This document shows positions 1 to 5,111 of a stretch of DNA of 5,111 nt, piece by piece. The stretch is from positions 1 through 5,111 of the forward strand of contig JAGWZN010000065.1 of the NCBI GenBank assembly GCA_018968785.1. The letters are read 5' to 3'. A program made the position numbers and the translations under genes. This stretch comes from Patescibacteria group bacterium. GTDB lineage: Bacteria; Patescibacteriota; UBA1384; CAILIB01. Every line of letters begins with the position of its first letter. The stretch's first letter is position 1. The notes under the pieces are model-generated. The model had not been told where the DNA came from. It made no database searches and saw nothing but the letters and a program-made list of their open reading frames with translations.

Positions 1-2
1 CG

Positions 3-98
3 GAAAAATCTACCCGGACAATGAGGGCAATGCTCAAGATGAATAAGATTGACATCAAAGCTCTAGAGGACGCGCGCGATAACCGGAACACAGAGTAA
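3..98 (+). CDS. C-terminal tail of a probable VOC/PhnB-like (3-dmu-9_3-mt type) protein, partial
   Basis: Frame 3 is open from the left edge to a TAA at 96-98 and gives 31 residues; the other two plus frames stop early (TGA 22-24, TAA 44-46). The peptide is helix-like and contains TRTMRAMLKMNKIDIKALEDAR. I recall a very similar closing helix (xxAMxxMxKIDIxALExA) at the end of small VOC-fold proteins of the PhnB/3-dmu-9_3-mt family, which are often annotated as VOC family protein and whose function is usually unknown. The call rests on this single tail motif; the glyoxalase-fold body lies outside the window. It ends 41 bases before the convergent ABC ATPase gene. It could still be a chance open frame, but the motif match makes a real gene end more likely. 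Confidence 0.55.
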   Translation, partial: EKSTRTMRAMLKMNKIDIKALEDARDNRNTE

Positions 99-101
99 GC
101 G

Positions 102-123
102 AAAAAGGAAGCAGATTGGCTGC
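102..123 (-). terminator. Weak candidate terminator after the ABC exporter operon
   Basis: Read on the minus strand just after the ATPase stop (TAG, 142-140) there is GCAG-CCAAT-CTGC (123-111), a 4-bp stem with a 5-base loop, followed by TTCCTTTTT (110-102). The layout resembles an intrinsic terminator, but the stem is short and the T tract is interrupted, so the call is tentative. It sits in the 41-base gap between two convergent genes, where a terminator would be expected. Confidence 0.25.
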
Positions 124-139
124 ATGCCCCGCCCCACCT

Positions 140-829
140 CTATAGCTTTCGACCGTCTCTTTCTTTTATTTTCCCGTCTTCTAAGGAGATGACCCGATCC
201 GCGATATCCTGAATCCGGGGATCATGACTGACAATAATCACTATCTTTCCTTCCTCTTTGGCAGTCCGGCTAAGAGTCTGGACAATCTCATGTCCGGTGC
301 GAGAATCCAGATTAGCAGTCGGCTCATCAGCGAGGAGAAGTGTCGGACTGTTCATCAACGCCCGAGCAATCGCCACCCGCTGCTGCTCCCCTCCCGATAG
401 ATCAGCTGGCAGAGCGTGCTGCCGTTTCGCCAGACCGAATCGATCCAGCATCACTGCCGCTTGTCTCTCCGCTTCCTTTTTGCCCAGTCCGGCTGCCAAC
501 CGCGGCACCATCACATTCTGGATGGCGGTCAGGGACGCAAGCAGATTAAAATGCTGAAACACGAAGCCGATCGTTTGCAACCGCGCGGATGACAAGTCGC
601 CTACTTTCAGATCGCTGAGAGAACGACCGTCTAGCAGAACTCGGCCAGCTGTGGGACAAAGCAATGTGCCAAGCAGCAAAAGCAAGGTGGTCTTTCCCGA
701 ACCGGACGGACCCATGATTAAAGTAGTCTCACCGGATTTCGCCTCAAAGGAAACCTGATCCAGAGCGACTAAGCGCGCCCCCTTTCGGCCGTACACCTTT
801 GTTAGGTTTTCAGCTATAAGTATGCTCAT
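140..829 (-). CDS. ABC transporter ATP-binding protein, LolD/MacB/DevA type
   Basis: This is a cytoplasmic ATPase subunit that powers an FtsX-fold permease by ATP hydrolysis. All nucleotide-binding motifs are present in the 229-residue product: Walker A GPSGSGKTT (40-48), Q-loop in VFQHFNLL (Q92), signature LSGGEQQRVAIARAL (144-158), Walker B LLLADEPT (164-171), D-loop ANLD (172-175) and H-switch H202. The EQQRVAIARAL signature with ADEPTANLD is typical of the LolD/MacB/DevA/FtsE group, and 229 residues is the usual length. The ATG overlaps the TGA stop of the upstream permease frame as ATGA (829-826), which suggests translational coupling and a shared transcript. No good Shine-Dalgarno precedes it. 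The substrate cannot be read from the ATPase; relatives export glycolipids, lipoproteins, macrolides or peptides. No accessory membrane-fusion subunit gene is in view. Confidence 0.93.
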   Translation of the reverse strand: MSILIAENLTKVYGRKGARLVALDQVSFEAKSGETTLIMGPSGSGKTTLLLLLGTLLCPTAGRVLLDGRSLSDLKVGDLSSARLQTIGFVFQHFNLLASLTAIQNVMVPRLAAGLGKKEAERQAAVMLDRFGLAKRQHALPADLSGGEQQRVAIARALMNSPTLLLADEPTANLDSRTGHEIVQTLSRTAKEEGKIVIIVSHDPRIQDIADRVISLEDGKIKERDGRKL

Positions 830-1536
830 GATTTAAAAACTTCGGCGGGATCAATTGTGATCAGCCGGCGAACCGGCACTACGGAAGCGAGAAACGCCAT
901 GACAACTGCAAGGCCGGCTACCAGTCCGATATCGGCGGCGGTTAATTCAAAACCGAGATCCAGCCAGTTCATGATTAAATATCCAACCCCGAAGGAAAGA
1001 GTAGCGCCGATCAGGAGACCCAGTGCGGTAACCGCCAGAGACTGTACAAGCATGGTGCCGTACAGCTGGCGATTGCTCAGTCCGATCGCTTTTAAGATGC
1101 CAAATTCCCGGGACTTATCTACGGTCGCGGTATAGATAGTCAACCCAACCACCGCGATACCGATAAGAACCGCGATCACCAGAATCGCCTGCAGAATTGG
1201 GAGAAATGAATCACCCAAACTGTGTTTTTCTTCATTCACCAGATCAGCTTTAGAACGAATATTCAGATGCGGGTACCGGCTCTGCAGAGACGAAGCTACC
1301 GCTTCGGCATCAGCGGGATGATCTAAAACAATATAGGCAAAACTGACCGAGCCGGGAACCGTCACGAACGGTTGAGCGGCCGGATAGGTAATCCAGGCAT
1401 AGTAATTGCCAAAGCTAGCCGCCCCCGGTACCAGGCCGGCAATACGCCAGGAAGCATCCGATTCGGAAAAGGTAATACTATCCCCTACCCGCTTATTGAA
1501 CTTTTTTTGCCAGCGCCGTCGGAATAATAATCTCAT
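826..1536 (-). CDS. FtsX/DevC-type ABC permease, C-terminal fragment (frameshifted)
   Basis: This 236-residue frame carries the second half of the permease. From about residue 13 (FNKRVGDSITF) it continues the protein begun in the neighbouring frame; the first 12 residues (MRLLFRRRWQKK) are an out-of-frame reading of that upstream part, and no ribosome-binding site precedes its ATG, so an independent start at 1536 is doubtful. It contains the end of the extracytoplasmic domain (about 13-108), then three hydrophobic helices at about 111-138, 158-188 and 202-222. Between the first two helices lies the cytoplasmic coupling motif KSREFGILKAIG (141-152), characteristic of FtsX-like permeases that dock on LolD/MacB/DevA-type ATPases. 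The C-terminus IDPAEVFKS is also typical of the family. The stop TGA overlaps the ATPase start by 4 bases. Joined to the other fragment it gives 370 residues, close to the usual DevC length. Functional only if the frame is restored. Confidence 0.85.
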   Translation of the reverse strand: MRLLFRRRWQKKFNKRVGDSITFSESDASWRIAGLVPGAASFGNYYAWITYPAAQPFVTVPGSVSFAYIVLDHPADAEAVASSLQSRYPHLNIRSKADLVNEEKHSLGDSFLPILQAILVIAVLIGIAVVGLTIYTATVDKSREFGILKAIGLSNRQLYGTMLVQSLAVTALGLLIGATLSFGVGYLIMNWLDLGFELTAADIGLVAGLAVVMAFLASVVPVRRLITIDPAEVFKS

Positions 1537-1939
1537 TATCGGATATCAGGCGCGTTCCGGCAGAGATAGGCCACGGGCCTTGCTTGGGGTCGGTAGGAGT
1601 AAAACTAGAGAGGAAAAGGTTGTAATGCCGATCGCCGTTTTCCACTGCCGGTCGTAAGGAGATAACCGGTATCAACTCCTTGATTCCTTTTTCCTGACGC
1701 AGCCGGCCGATATCAGCTAAGGAAACCAGCGGTACGCCATGATACATATCGTCCATTCCCTGGCGTAAGACGAAAATGTCGGCCGGGCTGGACTGAATAA
1801 ATCTGGCGTCTTGCTCAATGCCGCCGACGTAGATGCCAAACAGCGAAGACATGAGGATAATGGCAAAGGCCACGCCGCCGATACTAATCAGCAGCCGACT
1901 TTTCTCCTGAAAAAGGTTACGCAGGGCAATGAGAATCAC
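1493..1939 (-). CDS. FtsX/DevC-type ABC permease, N-terminal fragment (frameshifted)
   Basis: This 148-residue frame encodes the first half of the permease. It opens with a short cytoplasmic segment (IALRNLFQEKSRLL), then one transmembrane helix at about 16-39, then the start of the large extracytoplasmic domain (about 40-146). It ends with KKVQ at a TAA directly after a run of seven A; deleting one A gives KKFNKRVGDS and joins the next frame. The start is GTG (1939-1937); an in-frame TGA lies eight codons upstream with no other start codon between, so this is the most upstream possible start. AAAGGA abuts the GTG directly, too close for a normal Shine-Dalgarno, while TATAGT lies six bases upstream, which fits a leaderless message. 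Alone, this piece has one membrane helix and no coupling helix, so it should not function as a permease. Confidence 0.82.
   Translation of the reverse strand: MILIALRNLFQEKSRLLISIGGVAFAIILMSSLFGIYVGGIEQDARFIQSSPADIFVLRQGMDDMYHGVPLVSLADIGRLRQEKGIKELIPVISLRPAVENGDRHYNLFLSSFTPTDPKQGPWPISAGTRLISDNEIIIPTALAKKVQ
1502..1508 (-). other. Homopolymer frameshift site splitting the permease gene
   Basis: The minus strand reads GCA AAA AAA GTT CAA TAA, which terminates the N-terminal frame. With six A instead of seven it reads GCA AAA AAG TTC AAT AAG CGG and runs straight into the C-terminal frame without loss of protein sequence. The two frames differ by +1 nucleotide (1939 to 1536 is 403 bases, 1 modulo 3), so a ribosome would need a +1 or -2 shift. 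That is not the -1 shift usually associated with A AAA AAG slippery sites. An indel in the run, real or from sequencing, is the simplest explanation; RNA-polymerase slippage that drops one A is possible. Confidence 0.85.
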
Positions 1940-1945
1940 TCCTTT

Positions 1946-1976
1946 ACTATAGCAGAGTCTTCACCATTGCGTTCAA
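1946..1976 (-). promoter_or_regulatory. Candidate promoter of the ABC exporter operon (possibly leaderless)
   Basis: On the minus strand TTGAAC (1976-1971) is followed after 19 bases by TATAGT (1951-1946). The -10 matches the sigma-70 consensus at five of six positions and the -35 at four of six; the 19-base spacer is longer than ideal. Only six bases separate the -10 from the GTG start, so transcription would begin about at the start codon itself. Read from pattern only. Confidence 0.35.
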
Positions 1977-2074
1977 GGCCTTTTTCAGCCTAGGCCGTCG
2001 TGATACCGGTGCCGATCTATCTATTCTTCCTCCTTGCCGCCCATTCTGCCGTTGGGTTGCTTACAACCGCCGGC

Positions 2075-2103
2075 TTGTCCTCTGAGGGCGCATCTCGTAT
2101 CAT
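2075..2103 (+). promoter_or_regulatory. Candidate promoter of the glycosidase gene (very short or no leader)
   Basis: TTGTCC (2075-2080) and TATCAT (2098-2103) are separated by 17 bases, the ideal sigma-70 spacing, with four of six and five of six consensus matches. The -10 ends nine bases before the ATG at 2113, so the start of transcription would fall at about 2109-2113. The intervening AAAGGGG (2104-2110) looks like a Shine-Dalgarno but is only two bases from the ATG, and would be lost or nearly lost from such a transcript. Confidence 0.35.
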
Positions 2104-2112
2104 AAAGGGGTA

Positions 2113-3243
2113 ATGCGCACTTCCGACGTTACCGATTATCCACTCGTGTCTTTTACGCCGTACCTGCGGGAGATAGAACGGCACCCCAGTTACGTGGCCG
2201 GCCTACCTCGGTATCCCCGCAACTTTAGCCGTGACGTTTTTATTGCCGGTATTTTAGCGATGAACAGCGAACTCCTGGCTAGCCAGCTGGAGATCAGCGC
2301 CGAGCATATCGGCCGGAAATTTGACCCGGCCACCGGGGAAGAGCCGGGCAAAATCCATCACGAGTGGCCGGGAGTGCAAATTAATGAACTGCCCCTGCTT
2401 ACCACCTATAACGCCTGCGATAGCACCGCCTTTTTTCTCCTGGCAGTCGAGGCGTTAACCGCCTGTGATAAAAAAATCGGTCGTCGTTTCCTCAATCAGC
2501 GGCGCAAGGAGATTGATGCCGCCGTTGAATACCTGGTCCGTCATCTGAAAGACAATCTGTTTTATGAGTTTCCGCCTCCCGGGGCGGACCGGTTCGCTTT
2601 ATTGGTGACGTATTGGAAAGATTCCATCCTGCCGGACGCGCCGGCATTTCAAGCGACCCGCTACCCGATCTGTTACAGCCTGGTCCATTTTCAAGTCAGC
2701 CGGGCCATTTTAGCGGTTGCCATTTTAATCAACGACCGGTCATTAGAGCAACAAAGCCGTACTCTCTTTGAAAACGGGATCCGGCGGTTTATCCGTCCGG
2801 AAGGGTTCACGGTTTATGAAGAGCCCGGCCATACGCTCATTCAGTCTTCTTCGGACGAGCTGCACAGCTTGGCTTATCTCCCGGAGGAGTGGCTTCCGCG
2901 ACTCCCCATCGAAAACATCCGCCGCCGGATACAAGATCTGGCTACCTCTGTGGGAGTAGCCTGCACACCGGCTAAACCGGCGGAACTGTTGTATGACAAG
3001 TATCACGGCCATGTGGTCTGGCCGTTTGAGCAGGCGTTTCTCCACTACGCCAGTCATAAATTCGGTTTAACGGATTTGGAGCATCTGACTATCCGCGTGT
3101 TGCCGTTTATCCAGAGCGGCGTCGAATATTTCACGGTTAATCCGCATGTCCATGCCGCCGGCAACGACCATCAGCTGTGGTCGGTAGCCGCCGAAGCGTA
3201 CTTTCTTAGCCCTTCATCACTCCGTCATCATCACTGGCTGTAG
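2113..3243 (+). CDS. Six-hairpin glycosidase, glycogen-debranching/glucoamylase-like (amylo-alpha-1,6-glucosidase related)
   Basis: This is probably a soluble glycoside hydrolase acting on alpha-glucosides; no signal peptide or membrane helix is seen in the 376 residues. Motifs match the alpha/alpha six-barrel part of bacterial amylo-alpha-1,6-glucosidase-like enzymes: NFSRDVFIAGIL (37-48), GEEPGKIHHEWPG (75-87), YNACDSTAFFLLAVE (99-113), TYWKDS (166-171), SSDELHSLAYL (246-256) and GHVVWPFEQAFLHYA (299-313). Acidic residues in YNACD, YWKD and WPFEQ are candidate catalytic or substrate-binding positions, but I cannot assign the pair. The N-terminal beta-sandwich of full debranching enzymes is absent, so the protein is the catalytic barrel alone and may favour small glucosides over glycogen. 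It lies divergent from the ABC operon and convergent with the trehalose synthase gene, overlapping its 3' end by 27 bases. The C-terminus RHHHWL is encoded in that overlap. ATG 2113 was chosen because AAAGGGG sits just before it. The exact substrate is unknown. Confidence 0.8.
   Translation: MRTSDVTDYPLVSFTPYLREIERHPSYVAGLPRYPRNFSRDVFIAGILAMNSELLASQLEISAEHIGRKFDPATGEEPGKIHHEWPGVQINELPLLTTYNACDSTAFFLLAVEALTACDKKIGRRFLNQRRKEIDAAVEYLVRHLKDNLFYEFPPPGADRFALLVTYWKDSILPDAPAFQATRYPICYSLVHFQVSRAILAVAILINDRSLEQQSRTLFENGIRRFIRPEGFTVYEEPGHTLIQSSSDELHSLAYLPEEWLPRLPIENIRRRIQDLATSVGVACTPAKPAELLYDKYHGHVVWPFEQAFLHYASHKFGLTDLEHLTIRVLPFIQSGVEYFTVNPHVHAAGNDHQLWSVAAEAYFLSPSSLRHHHWL
3217..3243. other. 27-base convergent overlap of glycosidase and trehalose synthase 3' ends
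   Basis: The plus-strand glycosidase stops with TAG at 3241-3243 and the minus-strand trehalose synthase with TGA at 3219-3217, so the last codons of each are read antisense to the other. The segment holds two copies of TCATCACT (3214-3221 and 3228-3235), which encode the His-rich tail on one strand and VMMTE on the other. No terminator hairpin is visible at the junction. Confidence 0.85.
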
Positions 3244-4482
3244 CTGCTGTTTGCCCAAGAGTTGCCTGTACAGTTTTAAATGGTCTCTCACCAAGCGGAT
3301 CATCAGAAATTTTTGTCGCACTGTTTCACGCGCCTGCCGGCCAAGCTCCCTCTGTTGGTCAGGATTATCTAAGAGATACTCCACCCGTTCGGCGCACTCC
3401 TCAACCGTATCAACGAGAAAGCCGTTCTGTCCGTTCCGGATTTGCGCCCGGATTCCTCCTACATTCCCCGCCACCACCGGCTGACCTTTCCAGAGCGCCT
3501 CGGTAACCGTCAGACCAAATCCCTCCCGGAGCGATTTCTGCACAATAACGCGAGAGAGAGTTTGAAAAGCGTTCACCTCGCGGTCGTTTGGCGAAGTATC
3601 GGCCAAAATATGAACACTCTGATCATTACCTACCGCCTGCCTCAGTGACGCCAAGATTGTCGGCCCTTCCGGATCGTCATCCGCCATCGCTCCCAGCAAG
3701 ACGAGTTGCAGATCCGGATGCCGCCTTCTCGCCAACCGGTACGCCTCAATAACGCCGACCGGATCTTTCCATGGATCAAATCGGGAAATCTGGGTCATCA
3801 GCGGCGCGTTCGGGTTTATCCCATACCGGGCGATGGTCCGCTTCGCCGTTTCCTGATCCATTTGACGGTTTTTTACCGAAAACGGGTCGATTGCCGGGTG
3901 AATAATGACGACTTTGCGGCTATCCAAATCTTTTCGGGCAAACTCTTGCATACTAAATATGAGTCGATCATACGGCTCGATCCGCTCCCGGATAAACTCC
4001 CAAAACTCCGGATTAGCCGTACTACTGTCGATATGACATCGCCAAAGCGCCGGACGATCGCTTAGGTACGGATATACCCCGGCCGGCTGCGGATCATGGA
4101 TTTCATACAGATCGGCGGCGTATTGGGCCAGCTCTTTCCCAGTGATCTCATTCTGGCGGCTGTAAATACTCCGCTCAGCCTCGGTGAGCGATATATCCGC
4201 CCCTTGCAGACCGTTATGGATCTTTTTCGTCACCGCGAAAAACTGCCGGTTCCCCGGCATGACCAGCCACGTCACTTCAATACCCAGCGAATGCAGCAGA
4301 CGGATAAAACCGGGAAACATCTCCGCCACTCCGCCACCCACTGCAGTAGAATTCAAAAGAATAATCCGGGCGCCTTTCAACGGACGAGCTAGTTCCTTCA
4401 CCTCTTCCACCAGCTCCGGCCCAACCAGAGAAATGTAATCTTCAACGCTGCCAACCGTCCCCTCTACCGTTACTTTCTCCAT
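3217..4482 (-). CDS. treT: Trehalose synthase, TreT-type GT4 glycosyltransferase
   Basis: TreT joins glucose from a nucleotide-glucose (UDP- or ADP-glucose) to free glucose to make trehalose in the cytoplasm; the reaction is reversible. The 421-residue product is full length (the Pyrococcus enzyme is about 415) and I recognise its family blocks: LNSTAVGGGVAEM (43-55), FFAVTKKIHNGLQG (81-94), IHDPQPAG (128-135), LWRCHIDSS (146-154), FDPWKDP (235-241), LLGAMADDDPEG (262-273), REVNAFQ (301-307) and REGFGLTVTEALWKG (319-333) with the GT4 EX7E pair E320/E328. The retaining GT-B fold has its N-terminal acceptor domain up to about 190 and its nucleotide-sugar domain after that. The ATG overlaps the end of the upstream GT4 gene by 13 bases, implying one transcript and coupled translation; GAAGG directly abuts the ATG. 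Its 3' end overlaps the convergent glycosidase gene. Trehalose would serve as osmolyte, stress protectant or carbon store. Some relatives have other acceptors, so exact specificity is less certain than the family. Confidence 0.85.
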   Translation of the reverse strand: MEKVTVEGTVGSVEDYISLVGPELVEEVKELARPLKGARIILLNSTAVGGGVAEMFPGFIRLLHSLGIEVTWLVMPGNRQFFAVTKKIHNGLQGADISLTEAERSIYSRQNEITGKELAQYAADLYEIHDPQPAGVYPYLSDRPALWRCHIDSSTANPEFWEFIRERIEPYDRLIFSMQEFARKDLDSRKVVIIHPAIDPFSVKNRQMDQETAKRTIARYGINPNAPLMTQISRFDPWKDPVGVIEAYRLARRRHPDLQLVLLGAMADDDPEGPTILASLRQAVGNDQSVHILADTSPNDREVNAFQTLSRVIVQKSLREGFGLTVTEALWKGQPVVAGNVGGIRAQIRNGQNGFLVDTVEECAERVEYLLDNPDQQRELGRQARETVRQKFLMIRLVRDHLKLYRQLLGKQQLQPVMMTE

Positions 4483-5111
4483 CCTTCGATAACTTGCTGA
4501 TAAGCTTTCACATAATTATCAACCATAATTTCGGTTGAAAAACGTTCCTCCGCCACCTTCCTGCAAGCTTGGCGGTCAATCTGATCGACTTTCCGGATCG
4601 CCTCGGCCGCTTCGTCCACATCTTTAACCAGAAACCCGGTTTTTCCGTCTTCCACAATTTCCGGTACTGAACCTCGAGGAATCGCGATAACCGGCGTACC
4701 GCAGGCAAACGCTTCTGCCATCACCAGGCCGAACGGCTCCTCCCACTGGATTAGAGTAAGCAGGGCGCGCGCGTTCCGGAGTATCCGGTTCTTCTGCTCA
4801 TGGTCAACCTCACCGACGTACTGAACTTGATCGTTATCGATCAGCGGCTTAACTTCAAGATTAAAATACGCCCGGTCAACCGTGTCAACTTTTGCTGCTA
4901 AAACGATCGGCACTCCGGCCTTTTGAGCGGCAAGAATTGCCTGCCTGGTACCTTTCTCCGGCGAAATCCGACCAAGAAACACAACGTACTCGCCCGGGGA
5001 ACCGTTAAAGTCAAACCGATCCACCCGGATGCCGTTATAGACGGTGGCTACAAACGGTAACTCCGGATTCAACTGCGCCTGGGCATGGGAAATGGAGATA
5101 AACCGCGCGTA
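4470..5111 (-). CDS. GT4-family glycosyltransferase, 5' end beyond window (partial)
   Basis: The visible 213 residues are the C-terminal, nucleotide-sugar-binding half of a retaining GT-B glycosyltransferase. The frame stays open to the right edge; the TTG at 5072 is internal, since the preceding residues YARFISISHAQAQ fit the usual FVSISxAQ block of these enzymes. Motifs in fragment numbering: ATVYNGI (22-28), VFLGRISPEKG (44-54), AAKVD (72-76), YFNLEVKPLI (82-91), YVGEVDHEQKN (98-108), and WEEPFGLVMAEAFACGTPVIA (123-143) with the EX7E pair E125/E133, then RGSVPEIVEDGKTGFLV (146-162) and RFSTEIMVDNY (190-200). The missing N-terminal acceptor domain is probably about 150-180 residues. The stop TAA (4472-4470) lies inside the start of the trehalose synthase gene, a 13-base overlap, so the two are probably co-expressed. 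The donor is likely a nucleotide-linked hexose; the acceptor is unknown. Confidence 0.85.
   Translation of the reverse strand, partial: YARFISISHAQAQLNPELPFVATVYNGIRVDRFDFNGSPGEYVVFLGRISPEKGTRQAILAAQKAGVPIVLAAKVDTVDRAYFNLEVKPLIDNDQVQYVGEVDHEQKNRILRNARALLTLIQWEEPFGLVMAEAFACGTPVIAIPRGSVPEIVEDGKTGFLVKDVDEAAEAIRKVDQIDRQACRKVAEERFSTEIMVDNYVKAYQQVIEGWRK

Larger units (their letters stand above)
1940..2112. other. Divergent intergenic region between ABC exporter operon and glycosidase gene
   Basis: This 173-base spacer is the only sizeable non-coding stretch and must carry the control signals for both divergent genes. Besides the two candidate promoters it contains an imperfect short hairpin AGGC/GCCT (1976-1991) and a perfect minus-strand AAGGAGG (2035-2029) that is not followed by any start codon at a useful distance. 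I see no RNA gene, riboswitch-like fold or long inverted repeat in it. Confidence 0.6.

Noticed and set aside
258..557. Plus-strand open frame of 99 codons opposite the ABC ATPase
   Set aside because: It is wholly antisense to a gene with complete ABC motifs, and its product is Ser/Arg/Ala-rich with no recognisable motif.
1502..1508. Programmed -1 ribosomal frameshift site in the permease gene
   Set aside because: The A AAA AAG pattern is present, but the downstream frame is +1 relative to the upstream one, so a -1 shift would not reach it.
1976..1996. Hairpin in the divergent spacer (AGGC/GCCT and GGCC/GGCC pairings) as operator or terminator
   Set aside because: Stems are only 4 bp with 8- to 12-base loops and alternatives compete; this is within chance for a GC-rich spacer.
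2029..2035. Perfect minus-strand Shine-Dalgarno AAGGAGG in the divergent spacer
   Set aside because: No ATG, GTG or TTG follows at a useful distance and a stop codon (TAG) comes quickly, so no leader peptide can be supported.
2743..3057. Minus-strand open frame of 104 codons inside the glycosidase gene
   Set aside because: It is a shadow of a motif-rich plus-strand gene, with an Arg-rich composition and no recognisable domain.
3706..4392. Plus-strand open frames (119 and 98 codons) opposite the trehalose synthase gene
   Set aside because: They are antisense to a strongly recognised GT4 enzyme, overlap each other's reading space, and show no family motif or ribosome-binding site.
4470..5072. 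GT4 gene as a complete 200-residue protein starting at 5072
   Set aside because: The codon there is TTG, the frame stays open to the window edge with family-like residues before it, and a GT-B enzyme needs an N-terminal domain.

Overview
The window looks like a bacterial chromosome segment with compact gene packing, GC slightly above one half by eye, and standard-code usage (TGG for Trp, TGA, TAG and TAA all used as stops). No transposase, integrase, phage gene, CRISPR array, tRNA or rRNA is visible. The host lineage cannot be fixed from the sequence. The mix of a DevA/DevC-type ABC exporter, a TreT-type trehalose synthase and a stand-alone debranching-enzyme-like glycosidase is patchily distributed in bacteria, including uncultured groups.

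Left part (1-1939). The 3' tail of a plus-strand gene (3-98) probably belongs to a VOC/PhnB-like protein. It is convergent with a minus-strand two-gene ABC export operon: an FtsX/DevC-type permease (1939 to 826) followed, with a 4-base ATGA overlap, by its LolD/MacB/DevA-type ATPase (829 to 140). The permease gene is broken into two overlapping reading frames at a run of seven A (plus-strand T7, 1502-1508). Removing one A joins the fragments into a 370-residue protein of normal family layout, so this is either a sequencing indel, a recent mutation, or, less likely, a slippage site.

Middle (1940-2112). This 173-base divergent spacer is the only sizeable non-coding stretch. It holds a promoter-like pair on each strand, each with its -10 box only 6 to 9 bases from a start codon, which would give leaderless or nearly leaderless transcripts.

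Right part (2113-5111). A plus-strand six-hairpin (debranching-enzyme/glucoamylase-like) glycosidase faces a minus-strand pair made of a 5'-truncated GT4 glycosyltransferase and a full-length TreT-type trehalose synthase, which overlap by 13 bases. The glycosidase and TreT overlap tail to tail by 27 bases. The shared theme is alpha-glucoside metabolism: TreT would make trehalose from a nucleotide-glucose and glucose, the GT4 enzyme would make a further glucoside or glucan, and the glycosidase would trim or recycle such sugars. The link between these three is inferred from position and family. The ABC exporter next door has no evident functional tie to them.
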